44,789 bases of DNA, from positions 1 to 44,789 of the forward strand of contig NZ_NJGE01000017.1 of the NCBI RefSeq assembly GCF_002777915.1, given 5' to 3'. Under the pieces are notes generated by a model. It did not search any database. It was not told where the DNA came from and saw only the letters and a list, made by a program, of their open reading frames with translations. This DNA comes from Bartonella tribocorum (lineage in GTDB: Bacteria; Pseudomonadota; Alphaproteobacteria; Rhizobiales; Rhizobiaceae). Shown here piece by piece: positions 1 through 9,945 of this stretch (position 1 is the first letter of the stretch; each line of letters opens with the position of its first letter). A program made the position numbers and the translations under genes.

Positions 1-28
1 GGGCTTTCACAGACTCTTTAAAAATCTT

Positions 29-60
29 CAAAGGACTTTCAAAGGACTTTCAAAGGCTTT
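29..60. repeat. Short tandem repeat, 11-bp unit
   Basis: The unit CAAAGGACTTT occurs at 29-39 and 40-50, followed by a one-base-shorter copy, CAAAGGCTTT, at 51-60. No gene is visible here. It may be slippage-prone intergenic DNA; no function is evident. Confidence 0.8.
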
Positions 61-121
61 TCTCATTTTTACAATGAAAACGCACTTTTTTCTGATTTTT
101 GGTAATTTTCGCAATTTTAGG

Positions 122-141
122 TGTCAAAATCTATTTTGACA
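122..141. repeat. Perfect inverted repeat, 9-bp arms
   Basis: TGTCAAAAT and ATTTTGACA are separated by 2 bp. No T-run follows on either side, so it is not a convincing terminator. A dimeric regulator's operator is possible, about 110 bp ahead of the broken gene at 250, but nothing confirms that. Confidence 0.6.
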
Positions 142-249
142 AAACGCGCATTTAATGCTAAATTTTATGCATAAAAACAACAAATTATCACATATTCCTA
201 ACTAATCCCACCTCTTCCCACTTAATCCAAAACCTAATGTCAAACTACA

Positions 250-633
250 ATGAAAAGAAATTGGCAAAAACTTTCATCCTTGGGAAAAAGGCAGAACAGC
301 AAAAGCAAAATGAAAACAAATTTAAGTAGCCGCGTAAGCAATACATTTTTATCCAAAACCCATGCTTTACTACCTCTATTTGAATCAGTTGTGAACTCTA
401 TTCATTCCATTGAAGAAATGGGAAACGATTTTTCCTCAAGCTACGTTATATTTTCAGTCATAAGATCAGATCAAGCTTCACTACCACTTGAAAAAGGCAA
501 TGAAAAACTAAACAAGACAGAAATTGTAGGTTTTAAAGTAACCGATAATAGTACAGGCTTTAATGACCATGATTTTCAATCATTTGAAACTTTAGACTCA
601 GATTATAAGGTAGAAAAGAGCCAAATCTTATAA
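250..633 (+). pseudogene. Truncated GHKL-type ATPase (HATPase fold) fragment
   Basis: The 127-residue product carries only the start of a GHKL ATP-binding domain. FESVVNSIHSIEE (around residues 44-56) fits the N-box, with its Glu and Asn. VTDNSTGFND (around residues 97-106) fits the DxGxG box, but DNG is changed to DNS. The motif QSFETLDSDYK, which normally precedes the glycine-rich ATP lid in these proteins, is followed almost at once by a stop. The lid, the second half of the domain and any C-terminal effector are missing, and they are not visible downstream. Related full-length proteins are several times longer; I recall them as large stand-alone HATPase proteins often found in mobile or defence-rich regions. 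There is no clear ribosome-binding site; ATG 310 is an alternative start. It is probably a decaying gene, though a small expressed protein cannot be excluded. Confidence 0.6.
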
Positions 634-862
634 ATTAATGCGTACCTATACTGCCTTTCTCTTCTTTAAAATCATTAAATGTTCTTCAGCATATTGAATG
701 GATAATATTTTTTCCCTTTAGAATTGCATTTGAAATGCTTTACTAGCTGATATTGTAATAAACTAAAGAAAGAGAAAAGTAACTGTAATCTAAATACATT
801 GCTGGTTAATAAAGAGAGGATATTTTTATCAAGTGCTTGTTTTAGAAAATCTTTTTTGGGCT

Positions 863-1357
863 TTAACATTCTTTTTCAAAAAGGTGCGGACTTTCAACAA
901 TAAGCTTTTCTCGCGCTTTTTGTAACTGTTTAATGACTTCATCAATTTTTGATGGAGAACAAATGGATTCTTCGCTATTCAACAAATGTAGCCTCTCCTT
1001 TCCCTCATATAAACATTGCATCTGAGATTGAAGTATTCTAACTTCTTGAAAAAAAAGACGTCCAGTTTCCTTAAAACCATTGTTAAGTGAAAAAAGTTGT
1101 TCGGAAATGGATAGCAAAATTTGTTTTAAAAAGCGCTCGTTTTCTTGGCGTTTACGATATTCTAAAATAAGAGCATGGCTTATCTCATCTAATTGTTTTT
1201 TTGTAGAATCAATTTGACGCAATAAATTTGGTTTTTCCCCCATATCACCTTTTCTCACCTTTACAAGCATAGCATGAATTTCTAACAACTTCATTGCGGA
1301 ATGAGATAAATAATCAACCACTGTAGGGGTATTGACATAGCTTTTCCGTGCAATCAT
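863..1357 (-). CDS. Hypothetical helical protein
   Basis: I do not recognise this 164-residue protein. It has no signal peptide or membrane segment. It is rich in Lys, Glu, Gln and Leu and is predicted by eye to be mostly helical, with probable coiled coil across roughly residues 45-110 and 130-155. I chose the ATG at 1357 because AGGTGA lies about 7 bases upstream; the frame stays open to a TTG at 1393 that lacks a comparable site. The gene stands alone, facing left, with a gene-free gap of about 130 bp separating it from the lipoprotein gene to the right. Function is unknown. The reading frame is convincing because of its length and start signal. Confidence 0.6.
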   Translation of the reverse strand: MIARKSYVNTPTVVDYLSHSAMKLLEIHAMLVKVRKGDMGEKPNLLRQIDSTKKQLDEISHALILEYRKRQENERFLKQILLSISEQLFSLNNGFKETGRLFFQEVRILQSQMQCLYEGKERLHLLNSEESICSPSKIDEVIKQLQKAREKLIVESPHLFEKEC

Positions 1358-1493
1358 CACAAACTCACCTACTAACTGTTTTTTTATACTCAACCCACTA
1401 TTTCTTTTTTATTTTATAAAACCATTCTAAAGAAAGTGCTAAAAAATATTCCTCCAATACATTATTCGATAACCTTCCTTCTTCTTTTTTTGC

Positions 1494-2681
1494 CTATCGA
1501 CGTGAAATCCGCGGAGAGAGAAAACGTATAGGTGTATAAAGGATAAGGTGTGTTGTTTTTTCCAATACACTACTACTATCTGCAAGAAGAGCTTGACTAG
1601 GAGACAATTCCGTACCTTGCATAATTGTTGAAGCCAAAGAACCTTCTCGAGAAAGAGCCATTAACGTTGGCGAAGATGCAAAAACATTGTGTGCTCCTCC
1701 ATCTACATGAGAAAAATCAAGAACAGCTATTCCATTTTTACGCAACATTTCAATATCTGAGCCATCACCCACACGATGATGTCCCCCCGTAAGACGTCCT
1801 GAAACAGCGAGAGCTTTATCCGCTCTGGATACTAAAATCGCTGTTGGCTGTGGAAGTTTTTTTATATCATTAAGTTGGCGCTCAAATACATCAATATCAA
1901 TGTCTGGTGCAGCCATTAACAAACTTGTAATACGACGAATAGGCTTATATTTTCCCTGTAGAGCTAAGGTTCTAAATGCCTCCATTATAACAAAATTGCC
2001 CATAGAATGTGCAATAACCGAAATTTGATCAGCATTGGTCTCACTAATAAGTGTCAAGAGTTCTATCAGTCCGTCACGGGCAAAATTAGCACTGTCACGA
2101 TCATAAATGTAAAGAGGGATTGATCCAGCAGAAGGCCAAGAATAATGCACAGCGACAACATTTAAGGAATAATCGTGTGTAAACTGTGCTGTACGAAATG
2201 TACCATCTGCAAAATTATTATTATATCCATGGATAAAAAGAAAAATTTCTCTTTTTCCTTTTGGCTTTTTTGCTAAAGCAGCATTTAATTGCTGTTTGAA
2301 CTGTTCTTTATTATCGTATTTTTGCAATGCTACTGCTGCAAAATACTTATCATGCGTAGGTTTATACGCATTTATTTCAACAACTCCGTTTACATGTTGC
2401 TGAGGAATTCCTACGTCAACGCGATTATAATGGACTTTATTTGATCGCTCTGCGCCATAAGGTTGAGCGTAATTATTTTGCATCATACGACTTGTTGCAA
2501 CATATACTGGAACAATAGCTTTTGGAGCAATCGGTTTTCCTTCAACTTCCCTTTCTACAGCAGTCATAGAAGGAGTTGCATGCACCCCATGCCAAAGAAC
2601 AGCACGCGAATCACTACATGCTGATAATAAAGAAATACAAATAAGAAGTGTTAAATACCTTAAAACCATTATACTTCTCAT
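1494..2681 (-). CDS. Alpha/beta-hydrolase lipoprotein, DUF900 family
   Basis: This 395-residue protein starts at the ATG at 2681, preceded by a GGGGTGG ribosome-binding site; the frame extends upstream to 2777 without a better start. The N-terminus is a lipoprotein signal: hydrophobic LTLLICISLL, then a lipobox ending SAC. It is therefore probably anchored in the envelope by lipidated Cys. The hydrolase core shows IFLFIHGYNNNF (oxyanion-side strand) and VIAHSMGNFV, a nucleophile elbow with Ser in the GxSxG-like form AHSMG. A downstream SHVDGGAHNVF probably supplies the catalytic His. This pattern matches the DUF900 esterase-like family common in Rhizobiales. The substrate is unknown. It is monocistronic and followed by a short gap. 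Family assignment is fairly secure; the reaction is inferred. Confidence 0.8.
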   Translation of the reverse strand: MRSIMVLRYLTLLICISLLSACSDSRAVLWHGVHATPSMTAVEREVEGKPIAPKAIVPVYVATSRMMQNNYAQPYGAERSNKVHYNRVDVGIPQQHVNGVVEINAYKPTHDKYFAAVALQKYDNKEQFKQQLNAALAKKPKGKREIFLFIHGYNNNFADGTFRTAQFTHDYSLNVVAVHYSWPSAGSIPLYIYDRDSANFARDGLIELLTLISETNADQISVIAHSMGNFVIMEAFRTLALQGKYKPIRRITSLLMAAPDIDIDVFERQLNDIKKLPQPTAILVSRADKALAVSGRLTGGHHRVGDGSDIEMLRKNGIAVLDFSHVDGGAHNVFASSPTLMALSREGSLASTIMQGTELSPSQALLADSSSVLEKTTHLILYTPIRFLSPRISRR

Positions 2682-2877
2682 TGTAACGCCACCCCACTTA
2701 TAAAAAATACAACGTTTCAAATAACAGATAAAGTAATAAAAAATGAAACGCTGTGAAGAAAACGCCCAAAATAACACACAAAAAAAGATTTTTCTATAAA
2801 GGGAAAAATTTTCCTATAATTTTCATAACCGCCCCCCTCTCTCTGCACAAGATCGTTACAGAGAAATTAATTGCCGA

Positions 2878-2962
2878 TGGTGCGGTCGAGAAGACTCGAA
2901 CTTCCACGGGTTGCCCCACAGCGACCTCAACGCTGCGCGTCTACCAATTCCGCCACGACCGC
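2878..2962 (-). tRNA. tRNA-Leu (anticodon GAG)
   Basis: On the minus strand the 7-bp acceptor stem GCGGTCG (2956-2962) pairs with CGACCGC (2882-2888). It is followed by discriminator A and an encoded CCA (2878-2880). The anticodon stem CAGCG/CGCTG encloses TTGAGGT, giving anticodon GAG. The long variable arm is typical of a class II leucine tRNA, and the D- and T-arm consensus bases are present. It decodes CUC and CUU leucine codons. A spurious plus-strand reading frame overlaps it. Confidence 0.96.
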
Positions 2963-3099
2963 ACGTGGTTAAACAAAACATTCTGGCTTTCAGCCTTTAA
3001 CAAATCACAAAGAAAGGTACAAGCCAATTTTCTCTTTCCCACCTTATTTTATCCAGATGATTTATAACTTAGTAAAGGTGACTATAAATATGGGCTTTA

Positions 3100-3720
3100 C
3101 TATGATCTTTGAACCATCATCATAAAATGTGCTTGTGCAGCTTGATCTTTTTCATAATAACCATGAAATTTTTTTGTAATTGTTGTAGATCCCTGTTTTT
3201 GGATTCCTCTCATAGCCATACACATGTGTTCAGCCTCAATCAATACTGCCACACCACGAGGTTTCAGGTGCATTTCTAAAGCACAAGCCACTTGCGCTGT
3301 CATAGCTTCTTGTGTTTGTAAACGACGAGAAAAAATATCTACAACACGCGCAATTTTTGAAAGGCCAACAATTTTTGCATCAGGAAGATAGGCTATGTGT
3401 GCTTTCCCAACAATTGGGATCATATGATGTTCACAGTGCGAATAAAAAGGAATATTTTTCACGATTACCGATTCATTGTATCCTGAAACCTCCTCAAAAA
3501 CTGTTCCTAAGGTTTCTTCAACTGATTGGTTATAACCGTTAAAAAGTTCGCGATATGCCTTGGCTATACGTTTTGGGGTCTCTAAAAGCCCTTCTCTGCT
3601 TGGATTTTCCCCTACCCATAAGAGTAATGTACGAATCGCTTTTTCCACCTCTTCAACACTCGGACGCTTTTCTTCAGATAACAAAGAATCCTTTACGCCT
3701 CTTTTAACAACATTACGCAT
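3100..3720 (-). CDS. folE: GTP cyclohydrolase I
   Basis: This enzyme converts GTP to 7,8-dihydroneopterin triphosphate, the first step of folate/tetrahydropterin synthesis in the cytosol. The 206-residue length is normal. Zinc ligands fit Cys96 and His99 in SHCEHH and Cys167 in EHMCMAMRG. The sequences [19 protein letters not shown] and [20 protein letters not shown] are family hallmarks. The ATG at 3720 is preceded by GGAG about 8 bases upstream. The gene is divergent from the IscU-like gene across about 130 bp that must hold both promoters. This arrangement next to an IscU-like protein, yidD and thrS is, from memory, usual in Rhizobiales. Confidence 0.97.
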   Translation of the reverse strand: MRNVVKRGVKDSLLSEEKRPSVEEVEKAIRTLLLWVGENPSREGLLETPKRIAKAYRELFNGYNQSVEETLGTVFEEVSGYNESVIVKNIPFYSHCEHHMIPIVGKAHIAYLPDAKIVGLSKIARVVDIFSRRLQTQEAMTAQVACALEMHLKPRGVAVLIEAEHMCMAMRGIQKQGSTTITKKFHGYYEKDQAAQAHFMMMVQRS

Positions 3721-3852
3721 TCAAAAACTCCAGCCTTACTCCATACAAAACATTTGCGATAAACCTACACCGTTTTGTATAATTTCTATATAAGATATAA
3801 ACGAATTAAAAGTTTAAACAATCACGTCTCTCAAAATTTCAGGCAATAGTGC

Positions 3853-4311
3853 ATGATTGATAATATCTATAGTGATAAAATACTCGAATATGCTGCGCAT
3901 ATAAGCAGAATTGGGCGTCTTAATAATCCTGATGCGACATCAAAAAAATATGCATATCCTTGCGGCTCAACAATCACTGTAGATTTAAAGGTGGAAAATC
4001 ATATCGTGACAGATTTTGCTCATGAAATACATGCATGTGTGCTAGGGCAAGCCTCAGCGTCACTTTTAGCATCTCATATCATCGGACAAACAACACAAGA
4101 TCTTAAAATATTACGTAAAGTTATCTATCAAATGCTGACGCAAGATGGTCCTTCGCCCCAAGCTCCCTTTGAAAATTTCTCTTGCTTACAACCTATTAAA
4201 GACTATAAAGTACGCCATGCTGCAACACTACTGCCCTTTGATGCAACGATAGACTGCATTCAGCAAATTGAAGAAAATAAATGCTCAAATCACAGTTTCA
4301 AAAAAAAATGA
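3853..4311 (+). CDS. IscU/NifU-like Fe-S scaffold family protein
   Basis: The 152-residue product resembles the N-terminal scaffold domain of NifU/IscU. Three cysteines sit where the cluster-binding cysteines of IscU lie: Cys37 in YPCGST, Cys62 in HACVLGQAS and Cys111 in FSCLQPIKDY. The Asp that follows the first Cys in IscU is replaced by Ser39. The C-terminal VRHAATLLPFDATIDCI is typical of the rhizobial version. It probably binds or transfers Fe-S clusters, but the missing Asp and its location away from the suf genes make the exact role uncertain. Its last codons overlap the start of yidD, so the two are probably translationally coupled. Confidence 0.85.
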   Translation: MIDNIYSDKILEYAAHISRIGRLNNPDATSKKYAYPCGSTITVDLKVENHIVTDFAHEIHACVLGQASASLLASHIIGQTTQDLKILRKVIYQMLTQDGPSPQAPFENFSCLQPIKDYKVRHAATLLPFDATIDCIQQIEENKCSNHSFKKK

Positions 4312-4628
4312 CTCGAAATTACACAGGTGCTTGGCAAAAAACACTTGGACGCTTATTAGGCATTTTCTTAATACGTTTTTATCAAATAACACTTTCGAGC
4401 CTTATAGGCAATCAGTGTCGTCATGCCCCAACGTGTTCAGAATATATATATGAAGCAATCGCACGCCATGGGCTTTGGGCTGGAGCATGGATGGGACTCT
4501 TTCGTATTATGCGTTGTGGTCCCTTTGGAACAGATGGCTTTGATCCAGTTCCTCCATCACTTGGAAACTCGTGCTGTTTTTATAAACCTTGGCGTTACTG
4601 GAAAATTTCTGACAAACACAACAAATAA
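4281..4628 (+). CDS. yidD: Membrane protein insertion efficiency factor YidD
   Basis: This small, amphipathic inner-membrane-associated protein assists YidC-dependent insertion. Family hallmarks are LIRFYQITLSSLIG, CRHAPTCSEYIYEAIARHG, and RIMRCGPFGTDGFDPVP, with the conserved cysteines in place. At 115 residues it is slightly longer than usual. The start is ambiguous. ATG 4281 lies 30 bases inside the upstream gene. ATG 4308 forms an ATGA overlap with that gene's stop and would begin MTRNYTGAW; the family's usual length makes 4308 attractive. It lies 112 bp upstream of thrS, in the same orientation. It is not next to yidC or rnpA, unlike in many bacteria. Confidence 0.93.
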   Translation: MLKSQFQKKMTRNYTGAWQKTLGRLLGIFLIRFYQITLSSLIGNQCRHAPTCSEYIYEAIARHGLWAGAWMGLFRIMRCGPFGTDGFDPVPPSLGNSCCFYKPWRYWKISDKHNK

Positions 4629-4740
4629 TCCTTTTCTTTTTTCACATGTATTGATAAAAAAATCAGTCTATAAGCTTTTTACTCAGTTTTCACGAAACCA
4701 TCCGCAATCGTTGGCGGAATTGGATTAAAAGGGTGTTTTT

Positions 4741-6717
4741 ATGTCTTGCTCTATTTCTCTTTCTTTTCCCGATGGTTCAAAACGTAATTACCCCGCCGAA
4801 ATGACAGGCTTGGAATTAGCAGAATCCATTTCCAAATCACTCGCAAAAAAAGCTGTTGCCTATAGTCTTGATGGCATCACACGAGATTTATCGGATTCAT
4901 TAGAACAATCTGGTCAAGTAGAGATTATTACCCGAGAAGATTCACGTGCTCTTGAGCTCATAAGGCATGATTGCGCCCATGTCCTTGCTGAAGCAGTGCA
5001 AGAGCTCTTTCCTGAAACGCAAGTAACAATAGGTCCTGTGATTGAGAATGGATTCTATTATGATTTTGCACGTCAGCAACCTTTCACATTAGATGATCTC
5101 ACCGTTATTGAAAAGAAAATGCGTGAAATTATCCAACGCAATAAACCTTTTAGAAAAGAAATTTGGTCTCGAGAAAAAGCCAGAAGAGTTTTTTCTGAGA
5201 AAAAGGAATTTTATAAAGTTGAACTTATTGATAGCATCCCTGACGACCAAGATTTAAAAATTTATTATCAAGGGGAGTGGTTTGATCTTTGTCGCGGACC
5301 GCACATGCAATCTACAGGACAAATTGGAAATGCTTTCAAATTAATGAAAGTCGCAGGAGCTTACTGGCGTGGCGATGCCAATAATCCAATGCTCACGAGA
5401 ATTTATGGAACAGCATTTGCAAATGAAAATGACTTAAAAGCCTACCTCCATATGCTAGAAGAAGCTGAGAAACGTGATCATCGCCGCTTAGGACGTGAAA
5501 TGGACTTATTTCATTTTCAAGAAGAAGGGCCTGGAATGATTTTTTGGCACCAAAAAGGCTGGAAAATGTTCCAAAATTTGATCAACTACATGCGTAGACG
5601 CCTTGATGATCATCAATATGCCGAAGTTAATGCACCACAAGTTCTCGATAGGTCACTTTGGGAAATATCGGGGCATTGGGGCTGGTATAAGGAGAATATG
5701 TTCAAAGCAATTCCAGCAGCAGAAGATTCAGACCATGGGAATGTTTATGCCCTTAAACCAATGAATTGTCCTGGTCACGTGCAAATTTTTAAACATGGTT
5801 TAAAATCTTATCGTGATTTGCCTATTAGACTTGCTGAGTTTGGTCTTGTTCATCGTTATGAGCCTTCAGGCTCTTTGCATGGTCTTATGCGTGTGCGTGG
5901 TTTTACACAAGACGATGCACATATTTTTTGTACCGATGAACAATTAGCCGATGAATGTCTTAGTATTAATGACCTTATTTTATCAACTTATGCGGATTTT
6001 GGTTTTAAAGAAATCAGCCTTAAGCTTTCAACACGTCCAGAAAAACGCGTTGGATCTGATGCATTATGGGATCATGCAGAAGGTATCATGGAATCTGTCC
6101 TTAAAACAATTGAAACAAAATTTGCAGGACAAATCAAAACAAGCATCCTTCCAGGTGAAGGAGCCTTTTATGGTCCAAAATTTGAATATACATTAAAGGA
6201 TGCAATCGGTCGTGAATGGCAATGTGGAACAACACAAATAGACTTTAATCTTCCTGAACGTTTTGGTGCATTCTACATTGATAAAGATTCAGAAAAACGC
6301 CAACCTGTTATGATCCATCGTGCCATTTTTGGATCAATGGAGCGTTTTCTTGGTATATTAATCGAAAATTTTGCTGGACATATGCCACTTTGGCTTGCTC
6401 CTGAACAAATTGTTGTCGCAACAATTACATCTGAAGCAAATGAATATGCCCAAAAAATAACAGCAAGGCTTAAAGCTGTTGGGCTTTCAGCAACAACAGA
6501 TCTCCGTAATGAGAAAATTAATTATAAGATACGAGAACATTCTTTACAAAAAGTTCCCGTCATTTTAGTCTGTGGCAAACGTGAAGCTGAAACAAACAGT
6601 GTAAATATGCGTTGCTTAGGAAGTCCAAATCAAACCTTTTTATCTGTAGAAGATGCAATCAAGCAACTCTCAAATGAAGCCACACCTCCAGATTTACAAC
6701 GTCTAATAAATGCATAA
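4741..6717 (+). CDS. thrS: Threonyl-tRNA synthetase
   Basis: This cytosolic enzyme charges tRNA-Thr. The 658 residues match the full bacterial architecture. An N-terminal TGS domain spans about 1-65. The editing/SAD domain spans about 70-225 and includes [11 protein letters not shown] and [11 protein letters not shown]. The class II catalytic core spans about 245-535, with the zinc-site Cys in [10 protein letters not shown], motif 2 around [18 protein letters not shown], and motif 3 in [13 protein letters not shown]. The C-terminal anticodon-binding domain carries [15 protein letters not shown]. The ATG at 4741 has AAGGGTG about 7 bases upstream. All key residues appear intact. About 1.1 kb without a convincing gene follows it. 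Confidence 0.98.
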   Translation: MSCSISLSFPDGSKRNYPAEMTGLELAESISKSLAKKAVAYSLDGITRDLSDSLEQSGQVEIITREDSRALELIRHDCAHVLAEAVQELFPETQVTIGPVIENGFYYDFARQQPFTLDDLTVIEKKMREIIQRNKPFRKEIWSREKARRVFSEKKEFYKVELIDSIPDDQDLKIYYQGEWFDLCRGPHMQSTGQIGNAFKLMKVAGAYWRGDANNPMLTRIYGTAFANENDLKAYLHMLEEAEKRDHRRLGREMDLFHFQEEGPGMIFWHQKGWKMFQNLINYMRRRLDDHQYAEVNAPQVLDRSLWEISGHWGWYKENMFKAIPAAEDSDHGNVYALKPMNCPGHVQIFKHGLKSYRDLPIRLAEFGLVHRYEPSGSLHGLMRVRGFTQDDAHIFCTDEQLADECLSINDLILSTYADFGFKEISLKLSTRPEKRVGSDALWDHAEGIMESVLKTIETKFAGQIKTSILPGEGAFYGPKFEYTLKDAIGREWQCGTTQIDFNLPERFGAFYIDKDSEKRQPVMIHRAIFGSMERFLGILIENFAGHMPLWLAPEQIVVATITSEANEYAQKITARLKAVGLSATTDLRNEKINYKIREHSLQKVPVILVCGKREAETNSVNMRCLGSPNQTFLSVEDAIKQLSNEATPPDLQRLINA

Positions 6718-7836
6718 CATCATAGAAGATCTAAAACATTAATTTTTTACTATAAATCATTGATTTTTATAAAAGATCAGACGATTTGATAGGTATGATG
6801 TCTTTCGATTTCATATATGATGACCAATCATCAGTAAAAATCATGTGATCGCACTTTACAAAACAGGTTGATGAAAAAGTTGAATATAAGAGCCATAAGC
6901 TCTTTAAATGCAACAATTATAGACAATTTAATATAAATGACTAGCTGATAACATTCATCTTTTATCATAACAGGAAGATGATGCTACTGTCATGGATAGA
7001 TCGTTGCGATAATTACATCAACATCAAGTAAAAAACTAAAAATAGGATTATCATAAATACGTAAATGAGCCGAATAATGATGTGTCTTATTCATAAGATA
7101 CATCATTATCAAAAAAGACAACCATTTGATTTATAAGGATAATATACCTTTGTTCATATTAAACAAGAATTTTAAATATCTTAGGAATTCTCTCATTTCA
7201 AATCTGTTTATGTTGCAGCAATTAAAATCATTCATTTGCACATGACAAGCGGAGAAGCTCGTGTGGATAAAAAACTATTTAGAAAAGACTAAAAAATGTC
7301 TAAACTATTCCAAATGCCAAGGACTTGTTGCAACATTGGCGCTGACAAAATATGTATTGCTTCTCACAAGCGTAAAAATAGTGCAGCCCAATACGTTTAA
7401 CGTTATAGCATTCATTTATGGGTGCTGTCACGAAATAGGCTTGAAAAGTCTTAAAAAAGATCTCTTAAAAACAAATATGTAAATGACACCTCAATAACGT
7501 TTCTATAAAAGTATCACACAATCTATATTGATGAAGATATACAGCTTTAACTTCCCTTGAAAGTTATAAAGCTAAATCAAAGGAGAATGATAAAATTCGG
7601 CGTTCTTTCTTTTCTCTCTTTATATTTAACCAAATGAAGACCCTTTATTAAAAAATTAAACAACTATACAAGATGTTAGGTCAGTTGCTCGTTTAACATA
7701 TAAAGCTCGGGCCACACTTAAAACATCTAAATATCTACACAATACATTGCTACGCTAAACATCAAATATTGATTTATAAAAAAACTTTTAAAACACATGT
7801 TCTGCTAACAAAGAAGTAGAATATAAAATATCATTG
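6718..7836. other. Gene-poor intergenic region, 1.1 kb
   Basis: I see no recognisable gene. The longest frame (7261-7482, GTG start, 73 codons) has a GGAG upstream, but its product shows no motif. Stops are dense elsewhere. The stretch holds one strong palindrome, annotated separately. Its AT-rich, degenerate appearance suggests an old decayed gene or a non-coding spacer, as is common in reduced alphaproteobacterial genomes. Confidence 0.5.
7074..7109. repeat. 36-bp near-perfect palindrome
   Basis: The arms are ATAATGATGTGTCTTAT (7074-7090) and ATAAGATACATCATTAT (7093-7109), with a 2-bp centre and a single mismatch that would be a G-U pair in RNA read on the plus strand. There is no T-run after it in either direction, so it is not a standard intrinsic terminator. 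It could be a cruciform-forming site, a large operator or the remnant of a small palindromic element. Confidence 0.75.
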
Positions 7837-8340
7837 TTATCGTGCTCTATCAAGAACACGCTTACATTCTATGAGTTCAAACAGGATTTCTTGCAACAAT
7901 GCTTTATCGGTTTTATCTTTGTAAAGATTCACAGAACCAATAGAGGTTTCTGCCTCATTCCTCATGAAACTCAAAAGCCCAAAAGAAGACTTCTTAGGTT
8001 TATTGCTGGTATTTTCAAAAGTTTTTCCTGCATGTTTTTTCTCTATAACAACATTCATGGCATCAAGATCGCCATTACCAAATGCAGCCACAAAAGCAAC
8101 ACCATTTTCTTTCAAAAGGCGCTGTACACCTTTTATTGTATAACCCTGATCGTACAATAACTGCTTAATACCATTGAGCAAATCAACATCAATTGGACGA
8201 TAGTAACGCCTTCCACCCCCACGTTTCATTGGTTTAACCTGCCTAAAACGTGTTTCCCAGAATCTTAAGACATGCTGGGGAAGCTCCAATAATTCGGCTA
8301 CTTCGCTAATTGTGCGAAAAGCATCAGAGCTTTTATCCAT
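7837..8340 (-). CDS. MerR-family transcriptional regulator
   Basis: The 167-residue protein has an N-terminal MerR helix-turn-helix, about residues 8-75: [25 protein letters not shown] and the wing [12 protein letters not shown]. The effector region is short and charged, without a metal-binding cysteine pattern. The ATG at 8340 has AAGGTG about 8 bases upstream. It lies 181 bp downstream of ihfA in the same direction. From memory, this MerR type is a constant neighbour of ihfA in Rhizobiales, which suggests a conserved housekeeping regulator rather than a metal sensor. The target genes are unknown. Confidence 0.88.
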   Translation of the reverse strand: MDKSSDAFRTISEVAELLELPQHVLRFWETRFRQVKPMKRGGGRRYYRPIDVDLLNGIKQLLYDQGYTIKGVQRLLKENGVAFVAAFGNGDLDAMNVVIEKKHAGKTFENTSNKPKKSSFGLLSFMRNEAETSIGSVNLYKDKTDKALLQEILFELIECKRVLDRAR

Positions 8341-8521
8341 TTTGCAACACCTTATCTAAAATACGACAAATGATTTGATAATGATTCATTACGTCTCAAT
8401 TTCTCAACAAGATTAGTCAAAAATAGGACTTTGACTACTTACTAAACAGTCTTTTTTTAAAAACACAGATCTTTATTTTATATATTTCTTAACAAATACC
8501 AAACATTACCATGGCGTTTAT

Positions 8522-8845
8522 TTATAAGAGATCTTTTTTCTGTCTTGCACGATGCGAATCTAAAATTCTCTGTTTAAGGATATTCGCAGCCTTAAACGTC
8601 ACAACACGTCGCGGCGGAATAGGTGCTTCAACACCTGTTTTGGGATTACGTCCAACACGCTCATTCTTACTGCGAACCTGAAAAGTTGCAAAAGAAGATA
8701 ATTTAACCGCTTCACCCCTTACAAGTGAGTTGCAAATCTCATCCAAAACCAATTCGACCAAAGCTGCTGATTCAGTATGTGACAAGCCCACTTTTTTACA
8801 AACTACGCTCGCTAAATCTGCACGCGTTACTGTCTTACTTGTCAT
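8522..8845 (-). CDS. ihfA: Integration host factor alpha subunit
   Basis: This HU/IHF-family DNA-bending protein pairs with IhfB and acts in nucleoid architecture, recombination and promoter looping. The 107 residues from ATG 8845 start [12 protein letters not shown]. The choice is supported by AGGTGG 5 bases upstream; an in-frame GTG at 8854 would overlap that site. The DNA-binding arm [19 protein letters not shown] is intact, with the Pro that intercalates in IHF/HU. It sits between fabH and merR on the minus strand, the standard rhizobial order. Confidence 0.95.
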   Translation of the reverse strand: MTSKTVTRADLASVVCKKVGLSHTESAALVELVLDEICNSLVRGEAVKLSSFATFQVRSKNERVGRNPKTGVEAPIPPRRVVTFKAANILKQRILDSHRARQKKDLL

Positions 8846-8921
8846 TATAACCACCTATTCAAATATTAAAAATTACAAAATGACTTATACGTTTTATTCA
8901 AATATGGTCAAGTAACCATAT

Positions 8922-9896
8922 TTACCAACGAATAAGAATTGCTCCCCATGTAAACCCCCCTCCCATAGCTTCTAACATGATAAGATCCCCTCTTTTTATT
9001 CTTCCATCGCAAAGAGCTGTTGTTAAAGCCAATGGAACTGATGCTGCAGACGTATTACCATGTTTATCAACAGTAATCACAACTTTATCTGGTGAAATTT
9101 TCAGTTTTTTAGCAGATGCTTCAATAATGCGCTTATTAGCCTGATGAGGAACAAACCAATCTAATTGTGAAGAATTCATACCTGCAGCTGCAAAACAATC
9201 ATCAACCACATCCGTTATCATACCAACCGCATATTTAAAAACTTCTCGTCCTTCCATACGTAAATAGCCTGTCGTTTGTGTCGTTGAAGGTCCACCATCA
9301 ACATACAACTTATCGATATAAGCACCATCAGAACGCAGTTTTGCAGACAATATACCACGCTCAAAAGCAATTTCCCCCTCAATTTCTTGCGCTTCCAAAA
9401 CAGCCGCCCCCGCACCATCACCAAATAAAACACATGTCGTACGATCTTCCCAATCTAAAATTCGAGAAAATGTATCGGATCCAATAACTAAAATTCTTTT
9501 AGCTGCTCCACAGCGTAAATAAGAATCTCCTGTTGTTAAAGCAAAAATAAAACCAGAACAAACAGCCTGAATATCAAAAGCAAATCCATGGCTCATTCCC
9601 AAAGCATACTGAATTTCAACAGCAGAAGCAGGAAAAGTGCGATTTGGTGTTGAGGTTGCTAAAATAATACAATCAATATCCTTTATTGTAAGACCGGCAT
9701 TTACAAGGGCTGCTTGCGCAGCCTTAACACCTAAAGAAACCGTTGTTTCATTTTCATTGGCAATATAACGTTGATGTATTCCTGTACGTTGAACAATCCA
9801 TGAATCTGACGTTTCAACAAACTTTGCAATCTCATCATTTGATAAACTTCTTTTCGGCAAAGCACTTCCTACACCACGTATAATTGATCGAATCAT
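8922..9896 (-). CDS. fabH: 3-oxoacyl-ACP synthase III
   Basis: This cytosolic enzyme starts fatty acid synthesis by condensing acetyl-CoA with malonyl-ACP. The 324-residue length is normal. The catalytic triad is visible: Cys113 in [10 protein letters not shown], His in VPHQANKRI and Asn in [12 protein letters not shown]. The glycine-rich C-terminus [13 protein letters not shown] is complete. The ATG at 9896 has AAGGTGAG just upstream. It lies about 50 bp downstream of plsX and upstream of ihfA, so plsX-fabH-ihfA is probably one transcript. Confidence 0.97.
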   Translation of the reverse strand: MIRSIIRGVGSALPKRSLSNDEIAKFVETSDSWIVQRTGIHQRYIANENETTVSLGVKAAQAALVNAGLTIKDIDCIILATSTPNRTFPASAVEIQYALGMSHGFAFDIQAVCSGFIFALTTGDSYLRCGAAKRILVIGSDTFSRILDWEDRTTCVLFGDGAGAAVLEAQEIEGEIAFERGILSAKLRSDGAYIDKLYVDGGPSTTQTTGYLRMEGREVFKYAVGMITDVVDDCFAAAGMNSSQLDWFVPHQANKRIIEASAKKLKISPDKVVITVDKHGNTSAASVPLALTTALCDGRIKRGDLIMLEAMGGGFTWGAILIRW

Positions 9897-9945
9897 TCAG
9901 CTCTCACCTTTTCTTCAGATTTTTCACTTCCATTATAAGAGCGCA

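Noticed and set aside
675..869. A 64-codon minus-strand frame left of the hypothetical helical gene
   Set aside because: It is short, hydrophobic and of low complexity, overlaps the end of the upstream gene and lacks any family motif.
2753..3067. A 104-codon plus-strand reading frame
   Set aside because: It runs across tRNA-Leu on the opposite strand and into the start region of the lipoprotein gene; its product has no motif.
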